Below the pieces are notes generated by a model that saw only the letters and a program-made list of their open reading frames with translations, was not told the DNA's origin and ran no database searches. A stretch of DNA of 64,000 bases from assembly GCA_033782935.1 (NCBI GenBank), contig JAWQEG010004843.1, positions 55,061 to 119,060 of the forward strand. Reading direction: 5' to 3'. The stretch is from Petrolisthes cinctipes. Lineage: Eukaryota; Arthropoda; Malacostraca; Decapoda; Porcellanidae. The position numbers were made by a program, and so were the translations under genes. This document shows positions 37,601 to 50,800 of the stretch, in pieces (the first letter of the stretch is position 1; every line of letters starts with the position of its first letter).

Positions 37601-40600
37601 TACAATTCTGATATAAGGTTACCTGTATATGAAATATTAAAAGTGGCAAGTGTTTTCCCAGGCATGTTGTGCTGGGGTATGTGTAAAATCCGCTTATTCT
37701 GTAGCAGTCAGTAAATTTGTACAGTACAGTAGAAATGTGCCAGTATCAGACAGTTTATGGAGTACAGTAGGCCCTCGATATTATGCTAACATATTAAACA
37801 GTCGTCAATCCACACAGGCCCATTAGATCACATAGTCAGTATGGTAATGATTAAAGCCTGGGGAACCATTTGGTAGTCTTCAATCTGGGACTGAGTATAA
37901 TAGAAAGTGGTGGATACAAGTACTTAATAGTGTTATATTAAGGGTGTACTGTATCGTTACTGGTATTGGCAAGGTAAACATATGGCTGATACTCCAATAC
38001 ATTTCTGATTTATTTATTATGTGATGAGAGACATTCATGATTAATGATAGTACCATAGGTACATAGTACAGCAGTTTGACAATATAACTGTCTCAATATT
38101 TTTCAATGCTAATCTCATCCAGTAAAGTTTGTTTTGAACTTCTATAGCTATTACTAATAGTAGGATAGAAGTAGCTATATGCTTTTTACAATAACAGATA
38201 AACTGTATATAAAAATAAAAGTACAGTATTGGTATCGGCCATTAGATAGCTTTGGTATTGGTATCGGTTGAAAAATGGCTATCAGTATTGGCCTGCATCT
38301 TGGTATCAGCACATCTCTAGTGCATTGCTGAGGTTAGCTTTGATGATTTGCCTTGAGCTTCAAATAAACAGGATGTAGTGTAGGAATGATTATATTGTAC
38401 AGTTTGAGTGTGTTAGTATCTGTTATAACTGAAGTTTTAAAGTTACTTTATAGTGTACTTTATATAGTATTGCATTATTCTTTGTTTATAGTCTTGAAGT
38501 TTTATGGGATTTAAGTGTTAGTGCATGACAGACCACAAATTACATTTCCATAATTCATGGACTGTACATAAATACAAAGAACTGTATTTAGGATAAATTA
38601 ATTTTTTATCTTTAATAGTTGTTATTGATGCAGCAAAAGAACTTGTGAATGATAGAAGTGAAGTGAAGTGATATGCAAGGAGGATTGGAGAGGTACCATA
38701 GGTAGGAGGAGGTGAGAATGACAATGATAGGATGTAAAAGGAAGAGGAAAATGAGACATAAGATGGAGGTCTAAGAGTATGAAAGGAAATTCTGAGGATG
38801 TGTAAGACTGAGAGAGAGGTGAAAAGGAAATGACAAAAATTAGGGTGAAAATGTGTAAGAAAAAGAGGGGATACTGGTAAGTGGACATGAATTATGCTTG
38901 AGAAATTAGTTCATAGCTGTTTAGGGTTGTTGTTTTATGTTCATTTATTTATTGAGATACCTGTTATCACATTTAACTCTCAGAAAAATCAAATAGTATT
39001 TGTCTTTAGGTTGTACGCTGTAAAGTTAGTGCTAGATAATAGATATAGCCTCTACTTCGATGAATTAATGTGATTGTTTTGTGTTCACTCTGCCAAACTT
39101 CAGTGAATATCGGTAAGTTTTTTGTAGGAGGGAATTGTAGTCTTTGGAATTTTAGGCACAATTGCTGTGTATTACCATATTTTGCCAAAAAGTATGATTA
39201 GTTGTTGTCACACCTCTGTTTTTTTATATTTATTCAGTCATTTTTCTTTCAACATTGGAGTAGTGTTCTGTACTTAAAATTAGCCTGAAAGTGACTTTTG
39301 AAATATACATTTATTGCCAAGATTTGCTTGGAATTTGTTCATAGAATATAAAAAGAAAATTGGCTGAAGCTGTAGACAACACACTTCCTGCAAAACGGAA
39401 TACAATACATAGCTTATTATAGATGGTTGAAAATGGCTTAAATTTTGTTCTCTAAGAATATTTGTTTGAAAAGTGTGTGAAAATGTAGATAAGATACTTC
39501 CCAAATAATGGAAATTATTGAAGAAAGAAAATATCTTCTGTATTTATACAGCATGGGAAATTAATTTCCTTTCTTATACCCTTCATTAACTTACAACAGT
39601 TACTGTACTGTATGTACAGTAATAACTGTGTTTATTTCAGAGGAAAGTGTCAATCGAAAAGCAATGTATCGGCACATGTAACTTGGGGCCAAGGCAGTTT
39701 CTGGTAGCTCCCTCAATACTAAATTTGTAAAAATGTGCCAATCTAGTCTGTGTAGGTTAGTCCTCCAGACAGTGCATCTATCAGTCATACATAATGAATA
39801 CAAAGGGAAGCTACTGCTGGCTTATGACATTAGAACATGTGACATCACTGGACAAGTGGGGCATCCCATCACGTGATTGTGGGCTGGCTTCCCTGCTTCC
39901 TTGATTTAATTAGCAAGCATTAAATCTGCCCCTGCACTTGAACTGAAAGGGAAATTTGAAAATCTGAAAACATAACATTCACAGAAAGGTCTATTCTATG
40001 TGTGTGCCAATTTTCTGCCAACTTCTCAAAGTAGTCTAGGAGAAGTTACAATCATCCAGTGAAGTTTGATCAAAACTTGTCAATAAGTCTTAAGATACAG
40101 TATTTGGTTCACTAACCAGCAAAAAAACAAGTATTCATACATGACTGAACAAATTTTGGGAGCAAAATAGGCACGATCTGAGAGGAGTTCTGTTGGTACG
40201 TCGTTGTATGACCATGTGGTGTTCGTAAATAAACACTACGGTTATAGTCGTGTTGTTTACCATGTGTGGTAATTACTTGAATATGGCTCTAATATTAACT
40301 ACTTTGGGAGTTACTAGAAGCTGCCTGTCCTCTCATTAAGTTTGCTGATGCATTTTCCCCAGCCTGTATAACCAGGGTAAAAGCTGAAATATCAATGCAA
40401 TCTGTAGCCACAATAGTTTACTGTACTTTGTAGAATTTACTTAAAAATTCATATTTTTAAAACAAACATCCTGCAAATTTCTTGAATTTTTTAATTTACT
40501 GTACAGTACTGTAGTTGTAATAAGGAGTGCAGAAAATATTGTAGACTATACCAGACTTATTTAATATTATTAGTTATTACCATATATATTGGAGCAGTAT

Positions 40601-43600
40601 ATTGAAAGCTAAGAGAGAGTCAAGCCTTTGGACTAATATGCATGATTAAATTAGTACAGGTATGTGCTGATTGAGCTTGGAAAGGGACAGAAATATAGTA
40701 CAGTACAGTATATACATCATGAGAAGCAGTAGGATAGAAGCTACTCACAATTACATATAAATATACTACTCATATATTATAAATTAGCAATTCATATTTA
40801 CTGGTACAATCATCCTGTATATTGATATTCAATTACTGTTTTTTACTCATTTGTACTTACTTCTGACTCTGTCTTGCCATATTGACTTGCATATGTAGAA
40901 TAATTTCTGCTGCCATCCTTCAGTACCATAATTATACCTATAAACAGTCACAAGTCATAATTTCAACACATTTGGGATGAATACATTTAGTTAGAGCAAG
41001 TAGTCCTCTTTGTGCAGTGACATAAATGTATCGTGATATTTAGTGTCCTTACTGTATTGGCAGAAATTATGGCTTGTAAGAGTACAGTCATGACCCATAA
41101 GTTATGTACAGACCTACCTCTGACTATATGAAATAATACTGACCCATCATAGTTTCACCAATTAGGGCAGAAATTATTGTAGGAATTACTTCAGTGGTAT
41201 ATCATGTTGACATAAAAGTTCAATATAGTTTATACACATGTACACATTTTGGCTCACACTTGTACTCACTCCTTTTTGCCATTATCTGATAATACTTATA
41301 GAAATATTAATAATAACAGAACCTGTATGTTTGCATCATGCAAGTTCAGTTATTAGTCGTAGTTTTGGTCTTTATATGCACGTTTGTAAATATCCAGTTT
41401 TATTTTTTAAGGTGTTTCCCAGTAAAAGTTTAGTAATTAAGTAGGCCGCCGTACTGTTATGTCGGCTATAATACAATGTTGTTTGTGAATTGGGAGTTGG
41501 TGACTCCTCCAGACTATGCCAAGATATGCATTGCTCCATAACAACTTAGGTCTTTTGCTTTGTGATTCAGGAATTGCAGGCTACTACTTTCTCTAAGCTG
41601 TGGCAAGTAAGCATACTGCATCAGTATACCTTAGGTAAGTTTCTTTTGTGGCAACAGTCTGGAGGAATTGATATACTCCAATTTGTCAGTAACATCATTA
41701 TTCTCCTTATGGTGTGTACCATACTAATTTCTACCATTTAATTTCTCCTCGTTGGATTGTGTAACAGTGTGAGTGCCACTTTGCCAACGGGGCAGCTGAG
41801 CAATGTACCATGGCGTAGGTCAGGTGTACGCTACACCAACAACGAGGCATACTTTGATGTCACCGAGGAAGTTGACGCCATCATTGACAAGTCTGGTGCC
41901 ACTGTGGCTGCTGAGATACAGGGATATGTGAGTTGGACTGTATGTCAATCTTTATATGCTAATGAGTATCAATCTACTTTATGCTAGATGCCCCAATTCT
42001 GAATGGACTGGCTGTGAACAGACTGGCTCCTAACTGAATTGCCCAACAATAGTATTCATTCATAGCATCATCAAAATATGGTATTTTATATGCTGTAAGT
42101 TACTGTTATATATGGAGTGAATACGTGTTTTTATTTTTATTTTTTTATGTTCCGATTCGGAACATAGGCTTCATGAAGCCCATTACTAAGGCCCAAGTCA
42201 ACTCCTACGCACACACTTACAATGGTTGGACTGAATTAATACAAAACTATCATACTTTTCATCATTATTGTTGAAATCACAACTTTTCTTGCTATGGAGG
42301 ATATTATTTAGATAAGGAAAGGAGTTTTAAGCTGCAATAAAATTTTAAATGACAAATTTATCCCCTCAGATTGACTGCTGTGTGAAGCTCTCAGGGATGC
42401 CAGACCTCACCCTCACCTTCATCAACCCTCGCCTCTTTGATGATGTGTCCTTCCACCCATGTGTGAGGCTGAAACGTTGGGAGGTGAGTTTTTCATCCAC
42501 ACAATTTTACATAATAATGTACAGTAATCACCCCTCTTATCTGGCTTGCTATTACCTGGTACTCATTAATAACTTGACAAACCCTGGGATATTGTGAAAC
42601 ATCCCTGGGAATCAGAGAACTATTTACAATTTCCCGCACTCCTGCCAAACCAGCCATGAAATCCTTCCACATACTATCTTAGGACAAGTTGGGAATAGAT
42701 TGCAAAGTTGGGATTCTTTAGTAGTTGGGGAATGATAGGAGTGCAAGAACAAGCTCTACCATTATACAGTATGGTACTGTGGAAAATTCCCTTCCATTCT
42801 GCATTAATTTTATTGTTTATTAAAAATGTAAAAGAAATGAATTTTTTATTGGTTGCCGGTGGAGATACAGTATACTGTATGTTGGTATTGAGGGTGCAGA
42901 AAAGATAGCTGTTATTGTCCAAGAGCAGAAGAAATAATGTTATGATTGTTGTTGTTCAGGAGAGAAAAATGAATCGTTGTTTGTTGGCAGTCTGAACGTG
43001 TGCTGTCCTTCATCCCACCTGATGGCAACTGCCGGCTCCTGTCGTATCACATTGGATCGCAGTCTGTAGTGGCCATCCCCATCTACATCAGACACAACAT
43101 CTCCTTTAGAGATGTAGGAGGAGGCCGCCTTGACATTACTGTTGGACCCAAGCAAACTATGGGCAGAGTGGTCAGTTATATTGATACTGTATATATTTTT
43201 AATCCTCACATACTGCAATATAATCTGATGGACCCTCATTGGCTCCCGATTAAGGCCAGAGAGATCAAGTTAAAATCTTGTTTTTAGAATAATTTAAATA
43301 ATTGGAATCTGGTTACCCTATATATTGTACAGTATGTAGTCTTCACCACATTACAGGTTTGAACATGTGTATTTGGGTTGACCTGTATTGCCTTCATAAG
43401 CTCAAGGTCATTCATAGTATTGCCCTTGTTGTCAGATCCTTTTCTTGTTGCCCCATTCATGTTCAGTCAAATTCCAGCGAGTTAAGTAGTTTACTTGCAA
43501 TGACATGTTCAAAAAATAAATTAGGTATATAATAATTGATTAAATCTTATCACAGTATAATCCACTTGGAGGATTGACACGCATGATAAGTAAGGCATCA

Positions 43601-45139
43601 GTAAATAAAAAACAATTATAATTATTTCTGATGATGTTACTTTGGTAATATAGATAATGTTACTCTTGACATGGTAGTGTCAGTGCTCAAATGTTTTTCA
43701 AATTCCAATATCCATGATATAAAGACAAGAGACAAACAGACTTAGTGTGAGGTGACCAACTTAAATATTATTGTAGATCATATTAACCTAATGGTATTTA
43801 TTTTCTAACTCAAATTTTTGACAGGTGGAGGGTGTAGTGCTTGAGGTGCCAATGCCAAAGTGTGTACTCAACTGTAACCTGACTGTAACACAGGGAAAGT
43901 ACACCTTTGAGCCTGTTACTAAGGTACTCCGCTGGGACTTGGGACGCATAGAACCTACCAAGCTTCCTAACATACGTGGTAATGTAAGTATAAACATCAT
44001 ATCTTTTATTTTCAGTATGTTTCTTTTGTCTGGAGAGATGTACAGCAAATATAGTGAGTGATGGTGTAAGAAAGCATAGGTTACAAATAGGTGAAGCAAT
44101 AGAAATAGTTCATAAGAAGTGAGAGAAATAAAAGACTTGCTTAGAGGAATATATGTTAGGGCTGGCAACCCAGTTTTAACATGGCAGTTCATAGAATGGC
44201 TCCTGTCATCATGGATATTGTCAAGAACTTGTGAGGGAGAACTGAGAACTTTGTGGGCGTAGAAAGGTGAGTGAATGTGAATGTGACACATTTAACTGAG
44301 TATTCTGAACCTCTCTAAATCATTTATTATATAAATTTTCCATCCAAGACCCTCACCCCCCCCCCCCCTTTGATAAAAGGGAAATTGGGTATTGATGGTG
44401 ATGACTGCTGTATATGAAATTATAATATTCATTTACAATTATTTCTTTCAACAGATAAGTGTGCAGTCTGGGCCTCCAGTTACAGAAAGTAACCCAACAA
44501 TCAATGTAAGTAAACCATCAATTTGGACCTATTACATCACTGTCCCATATACTGTACCTGAGGTACTTCTCTTAGCAGATGATGTTTTTCCGACTCCATG
44601 GTCAATTTTGGTGTAAAAAGGTTATGGGTATAATAGGCATCCAATTTCATTTGTGTAATATTAATGTACGTATGATGTATGGAAGAGAGTTGTGAGGGAG
44701 GGACACGAATCAGTGGTGGAGAGGAGGGCTAGTTTACTGCCACCTCAGTTTATTCTTGTTCATATGAGACATCCTGTATTTCTGGTAAAAGACATGGCAT
44801 TTACTAATTTATGTAGAACTGTTTCATTTTATTTTTAAGTCTCTAAGGAAATCACATATATTATCTTTATACAATTTCTATTTACATTATTGCTTCAGTG
44901 ATTTAGACTGTAATTTAACTCGTTCATAATTTTTAAAAATTATATTTTTTGAACACACTTACACACTGCACTCACTACCTGTTAATTTTGTTTGGTTTCC
45001 CCAGGTTCAGTTCACCATCACACAGTTGGCTCTCTCAGGACTCAAAGTGAACCGCCTTGATATTTACGGGGAGAAGTACAAGCCATTTAAGGGTGTCAAG
45101 TACATTACCAAGGCTGGCCGCTTCCAAATCCGTACCTGA
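34618..45139 (+). CDS. AP3M1: AP-3 complex subunit mu-1
   Basis: Medium subunit of the AP-3 adaptor, which sorts Tyr-motif cargo from endosomes or the trans-Golgi to lysosomes and lysosome-related organelles (carmine in Drosophila). Ten exons: 34618-34652, 35443-35627, 35860-35972, 36975-37096, 41768-41927, 42370-42483, 42991-43170, 43825-43983, 44455-44505, 45005-45139. All are GT-AG and in phase; 417 residues against 418 in human, nearly colinear. Residues about 1-140 are the longin-like N-terminal domain (MIHSLFIINSSG, EKHWKSVI, PPLFVIEFLHRV, NGFPLATESNILKELI). Residues about 170 to the end are the mu-homology domain (GQLSNVPWRRSGV, TNNEAYFDV, FIPPDGN, LKVNRLDIYGEKYKPFKGVK, ending RFQIRT). 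No lesion was seen. Exon 2 starts 19 bases after a transposon-like element. Confidence 0.98.
34700..34735. repeat. (ATT)n microsatellite in AP3M1 intron 1
   Basis: ATT trinucleotide run of about ten units, slightly interrupted. Confidence 0.85.
35262..35423. mobile_element. TTAA-bounded fold-back element in AP3M1 intron 1
   Basis: 162 bp imperfect palindrome. The left end reads TTAAGGGAGGAATCTGTTG and the right end, reverse-complemented, TTAAGGGAGGAATCTCTTT. Further in, both arms carry the family core (T)GATT(C)CTCCAAA.TATGCCA in diverged form. TTAA at both ends is the piggyBac-type target site. It has no coding capacity, so it is non-autonomous. Confidence 0.8.
37097..41767 (+). other. AP3M1 intron 4
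   Basis: Donor GTAAGT, acceptor GTAACAG. The largest AP3M1 intron. It includes a possible hAT-type element at 37730-38319, a diverged fold-back copy near 41490-41690, and many TACAGTAC-type strings. No coding exon is recognised. Confidence 0.75.
37730..38319. mobile_element. Possible hAT-type non-autonomous element
   Basis: Left TAGAAATGTGCCAGTATCAG; right inverse TAGAGATGTGCTGATACCAA. Sub-terminal GGTATCGG/GGTATTGG repeats lie near the right end, as in many hAT elements. An 8 bp target-site duplication could not be confirmed. Confidence 0.45.
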
Positions 45140-45780
45140 GGTCTCGTGGTGCCCCCCGGTATAACCAGGCACCCCAGTAGGGAACCCAACAAATGTTATT
45201 CTGTATTTTAGGTGTCATTGTGATATCAAGAGCATTATCAGTTTACTGTTCTGGGGATAAATTTGAAAACATTGTAGTATTTCCCCACTCTTCTGCACAG
45301 TTGGGGTAAAGTGTACTTGCACACTTTAGTACAGGCCAAAGCAGTTTCTGGAAATTTATTCAGTAGTGTAAATTGTAAAAGAATGACATACTGGTCACTT
45401 CTCCAGTTTTTGAATTGTTACTACATCAGACATACTTCTGATTGATGGAGATGTTAGAAGACACTTTGACCTCATTTGAACCCTTTTACAGTGATCAATG
45501 TCATACTGACTAAATGCATTTTAAATTACCCCTTGAATGATGGCTGATGTCATTTACAGTATACCAGGACAAGCACAAGATAATGTTACAAATCACATGA
45601 ACACTTTTTGTTCAAGGGTAAAGTGTGTACAGTAGTTATATTGTTTCCCAATTTCCTAAACCCTTGAAAATGTGATGACATAGGTTAGGCACAGGGACCA
45701 AGGTGCTCATTCTTATAATGCAAGGAATAAGCTGTAAAAATATATATCTTTTATTGTGTCTTGTATTAAGGTTGAAAGGT

Positions 45781-46163
45781 ATTGAATAACCCATGGTAGT
45801 CGTTGTTATAATTTTGCATACTTCCTCTCCCATTATGCTTGGGTTGAATGGATTGATTAATCAACCCACGGAGGAAGTGGATGACAACAGTGTTTAGGTG
45901 CATGACTAATATTATGAATGTAGGGAATAAGAAAAGTTATCAGAAGGCATTATGATGAAAGTGAGGAGGAGGATTTGACCCATATTATGTTGCACTGCCC
46001 AACATACAGTGAGGAGGGGAAGAAGCATATAATCATTACAGCAACAATACCAAAAGAACAAAGGGAACATTACTGGTTACTTAATAATCTGGGGAGGTAA
46101 AAAAAAATACTTTTAATTAGATTTCCACTCTGCAGCCAAGTACACCATGGGTTATTCAGTATA
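45781..46163. mobile_element. Inverted-repeat element enclosing an ORF2-like fragment
   Basis: ATTGAATAACCCATGGTA at 45781 is mirrored by TACACCATGGGTTATTCAGT near 46142-46161. Inside, the + strand frame about 45927-46100 encodes HYDESEEEDLTHIMLHCP, resembling the C-terminal zinc-finger-like tail of non-LTR retrotransposons, followed by a short A run. It may be a composite of two elements. Confidence 0.5.
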
Positions 46164-46581
46164 GGTTAATAACTACAGTATATGTGTTGAACATATTTAG
46201 TTCTGAAGTACATTAAAATTAACTCATTTCATCCGTACAGTACTCAAAAGTTAAATGAGTAATATTTACAGTGGCAATTTCACCAATAGTCGGTGTAACT
46301 ATACTTGCCTTTGTTAAGTTGTAAAGAAAAGTGTTTCATAATATTTCATAAACTGTTTCCCAACTACCCACTTTAATTACACTCAATAATGTTTATAAAG
46401 GGTCTTAGATTGTGCTGGCGAACGGTAGGGTATAGATTTCTCCAAAACACACTTAATATAAATCCCTCGGCATAAAGGCTGCTTTTTACTATTACTATAT
46501 TTGGAGGAATCAGTAGCCCTCAGTTCACAAACATGACCAAAGCTCCCTTATGTAAGTGTACTATTTGTATTCTACAACTCA

Positions 46582-47414
46582 TTAACCCTTTCAGGATCAT
46601 GACAGCGTATTGGGTCGGGAACTGTCTGTGTACTGGGAGACAGGCCAGGGTCAGCTGGGACCTCCCTAATATTGTCTCGCACGCCACGCACTACAGCTCA
46701 CCGTCAGCAAAAACTCTTTGTCTTCTAGGCCTTAATTATTCATGTATTGTGCTCATTCTCCCCCCCCCCCCAATTTTCATAGGAATATTTATTCTTTCTG
46801 AATATGATAATATTGTCTGGGTAACTTTATTTACTTTTCTTGCACATTTTTTAAATATTATATTAATTTTTACAGATTTCTGTATATTTTTTAGACATAT
46901 TAGTTGATCAACTTGTTGATGATTTACTTTGCTTCATTTTAACCCCCAAAAGAAATTCCTATCTCAATTAGGCTGCATGCTACAGCAGCTCATGCTGCAG
47001 CACTGTAGCACACAGCCAAACTGAGATAAATTTTCTTTTGGGGAGTCAAAATGAAGCCTAGTAAATTGTCTCCTAGTTTATTTCTGCCATTATATCTGAG
47101 AAATATACAGAAATCTATAAAAATCAATACAATAAATAGCAAAACATGTAAAAAAGAAAAGAAAATGTTACCCAGATCATTTATTATGTTATCAAATTTG
47201 GAAAGAATAAACATTCCTCTACAATTAAAAAAAAGTATGTGCAAAACATGAATAGATAAGGCTGAGAAGGTAAATCGGATAACTAATTTTTGCCATGGTG
47301 AGCGGGGGTGAGTAGCCCGAGAGATGACAGGCGGTCTCAGCTAGCCTAGGCCTGTCTCCCGGTACACAGACAGTTCCCGATGTGATGTGCATCATCAGGC
47401 AGCAAGAGGGTTAA
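46582..47414. mobile_element. 833 bp TTAA-bounded palindromic element
   Basis: Starts TTAACCCTTTCAGG and ends CAAGAGGGTTAA. The arms are about 390 bp inverted copies, with GGGAACTGTCTGTGTAC, GGGAGACAGGCC, TTTATTCTTTC, CTGGGTAAC, GATTTCTGTATATTT and GGCTTCATTTT.A.CCCC all present in inverted partners. A small central loop surrounds 46980-47010. TTAACCCTTT ends and a TTAA target are typical of piggyBac-type elements. No transposase frame is seen. Confidence 0.85.
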
Positions 47415-47833
47415 TCATACAATTAGACAAATGCATCTAGACTACTGTACAAATAAATATTTGGTACAGGGAACCCTCAACATTCATATCTTCCACACAC
47501 AGATTCTCTTATGCATCTGCATGTTCATATACTATACCTCCTTCAGTATGAAGCAAAAATTGATTGGTTATATCTGTGCAATTTACTGCAGATTTACTTT
47601 GTGCCTCTGCAAATTATTTATTTAATTAAATCCTCTACTCCAGATTCTTGTGTATAACAATGGTTTCCTGTAACTTCAACAGTCAACAATTTGACACTTT
47701 CAAGGTCAAATGATGTATCTTCCTTGAGCTTGGTTGACAAATATGCCTTCATCCTCCAGAAGGCCCTACTGTATTTTCCTTTCCTAACATGTGAAGGAGT
47801 CCAGACTCTAGGTGAATAAAGAATGAATATTAA

Positions 47834-50800
47834 TCAAGAAAATACAAGCTGACATTTGAAGACCTCTGCGAAGGCTTTCAAAAAGTGTGGCTCTACCTGA
47901 CTGATGGTGGTCTCTCTCCTTAGCTCTTGGGTCACACTGGTCACACCTTTGTCTGGTATACCGCAGGGTACAATGTGGGTGAACCACTGCAGATCAGTGT
48001 TGCAGTTTAGCCCCAGCCCATGTGTGGTAACATGTCGGCCTTGCAAACCTGGTGGTGCCAAGTTAAACATATAATTAGCCAAGTATAAAGCTGGTAGGCC
48101 TACATAGTGTACAATAATAACAAGCATACAGTAAGTGGTTCATTAGCAGTTATATATACAATACAATTCTGGGCTGAGTATTATGGCTCAAGACTGTGTA
48201 GCTGAGGAAATAGGGGCTTGTTTAATAGCAGAAGTACCCATTTTACCCCAATTACCTCCCCCAAGGAATACATGCCAGTAATAAAAATTCCTATATCCAG
48301 AACTCAAGCTGGATTTCTCCCCAAATCTAGTCATTTGTTGCCAGCTATGAGTCCCACCTTCTTATGGTAATATAAATAGTAAATAATATCCCTTTTTACC
48401 AAATTCCTCAGAGATTATGCCAATTTTGCACTAAAAAGTTGTTTTGCTGGACAGAGCTTATGCCTTAAAGGATCCTTATCTGTATTCTTGGTTGGAATTG
48501 CATAATATTTTATAAAAAAATTGAGAGAGCTAGATTAGGGGAAACTAATAAGACTACACAGAGCCTGTACGACATCCATGTGCATTTTATGACGGTCTCT
48601 TTCTCTTTGCATCTTTTTCCACTTCTGAGTGGCTGCAGCCTTCTATATTACTGAGAGGTCTAGTCCTTTAATAGGCTAGAAAATAGATAAACTAGTAATA
48701 AGGACTTGGACCACTTTATGTGTAGCTACTATTAGGTTGCACCCCAACCACACACATAAAAATATTTACAGATGTTGCACAAATGAATAGCTGTAATGAA
48801 TCTGTACAGTATACACTTAATAACTGTTTTCAAAATCATTAGAGTTTAAGTTGTTATACAGTCCAGAATCCTTTTTTTGCACATTTGTAATATAACTGCC
48901 TGGCACTAAGGATGATGGAACACAGAGCTAACATACCGGTAATTACGAAAACTGACCAACTGATTGACCAGAAAGAAAACTATAATGGCAGTGCAACAGC
49001 AAAGGTCACATGCAACCAGAGGGGATGGTGAGGAGGAACATTATGCTTTGAAGGGAAGAAAAAGTAAAATAGGGACATAGATAACTAAAGAGGTAAATTT
49101 TAATGACTTGGGACTGAAGTGCCATAAACAAACCAAACTAAAATGAAAATACCTAGTGCACAGATCTTGTTTTCTCCGACCCACACTCCAGTATGAGGGG
49201 ACGTGTGTGCGTGGATTCCCAGTCCTCGCAGTGTGCGTATCACAGTCCGTTCCAATGCACACACGTACCTGCACAATATAAATAAGAAATTAAAAAAGGG
49301 TAAAAAGAAATGATACAAGTAAGTATATCTATCTCTTGCCAGATGCCTCCATCCCCGAAGGAGGTGACCACAAATGAATCGCCTCCATGCACCTCTGTCC
49401 CCCATCAACTGGCGTCCCTCCTCCCACCCAACATCACTCTCACTCATATACCTCTCAACTCCATCCTTCCACCTCGCTTTTGGTCTGCCTTTTCCTCTCC
49501 TTTCCTCCATCTCACTCTCGTACCCTTTCTTAACTAACCTCTCGCTCCTCACCACATTTACCTTCAGGTTCCGTTTCTCGCATACATCTCCAAATATATT
49601 AACCAAACCCTGCAACTCCCACTCATCATCACTCAACAGAACTATATCAGCAACACAGGCAACTTCCACTCACTCCCTTCCCTTATCAGAGGTACACCAA
49701 CATCCACTGCTCTTCCCTGTATTTCCTTCATGATTCCATCCATATATACACTGAACAACCATGGGGACATCATACACCCTTGCTTCAACCCAACATTCAA
49801 ATAAAAAAACTCACTCTGCTCACTCTCCAACCGGACTGCCGCTCTTGCACCTTCATACAAGCTCTTCACTACCTCCAGCAACTTTCCTTTCCACAGACCT
49901 TCTCTATTTACTTTGTAATATGCCTTCTCCAAATCCATAAATTCAGCATACAACTTCTTGCCCTTCTCCAGATATTTCTCAACAACACACCTCAAGGAGA
50001 AAATCTGGTCTACACACCCTCTTCCCTTCCTAAACCCACCCTGCTCCTCACCCACCCATTTCTCTGTTCTCACTACCCTACAGTACTCGATCACTTCCCT
50101 ACAGTACTCAATCACTACCCTACTACACTAAGTAGGCATATCCCTCTGTGATTACCACATACTCCTCTCTCTCCTTTACCCTGTAAACAAGTAAGTACTA
50201 TACAGTACTACATGCAAACTATCTGAATACAGTTGCTGAAATCTAAAACTTACCATACCTAAGTATGGTAACTGAGGCAAAATATTTGAGAGAGTACCGG
50301 TACTGTATTCTAATGTGTTCAGTCCTAGTACCGTACTTGACTGATTTTTAGCTGACTGAGAAATTAGACAGAAAAACATTAATACTGTACTGTAACAGTA
50401 TTTTTTACTAGTCCAGCTGACATGTGGATTTCTTTAAAAAATTCATTTAATTCAAGATTGATATAAATTATAATCACAACTGAAGGCCTGTAAATGATCC
50501 AAAGTCAAAATGCAGTCTCACTAGCTGACACCCAGGCCGAGGTAAGAGTGGATAGGCAACTTGTCATATCCTATAGTCTCACCATTTGATGCCGGGGCTG
50601 AAGGAAGAGAGGTGTAATATAGGATATGCGATGAGCTGGCCTGGACCATGGAAGGTGATGAGTCCCCCCCGGTTGGTGCGATGAAAGTCTGCCCCAGTAC
50701 TTTTCAACTGAGCCTCAACCTCTGGGGTGTAGTCTGACTTGCGGATACCAGTTGTGAACACTGTGGAAAGAACCAATGTTACAGAAATTATGGGATATTA

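Larger units (their letters stand above)
45140..47833. other. Intergenic stretch between convergent AP3M1 and LIPT2
   Basis: Holds the AP3M1 3' UTR, an inverted-repeat element with a retrotransposon-like fragment (45781-46163), a diverged fold-back copy at about 46436-46540 and the 833 bp TTAA palindrome (46582-47414). AATAAA on the minus strand at 47617-47622 is a candidate poly(A) signal about 210 bases after the LIPT2 stop. Confidence 0.6.
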
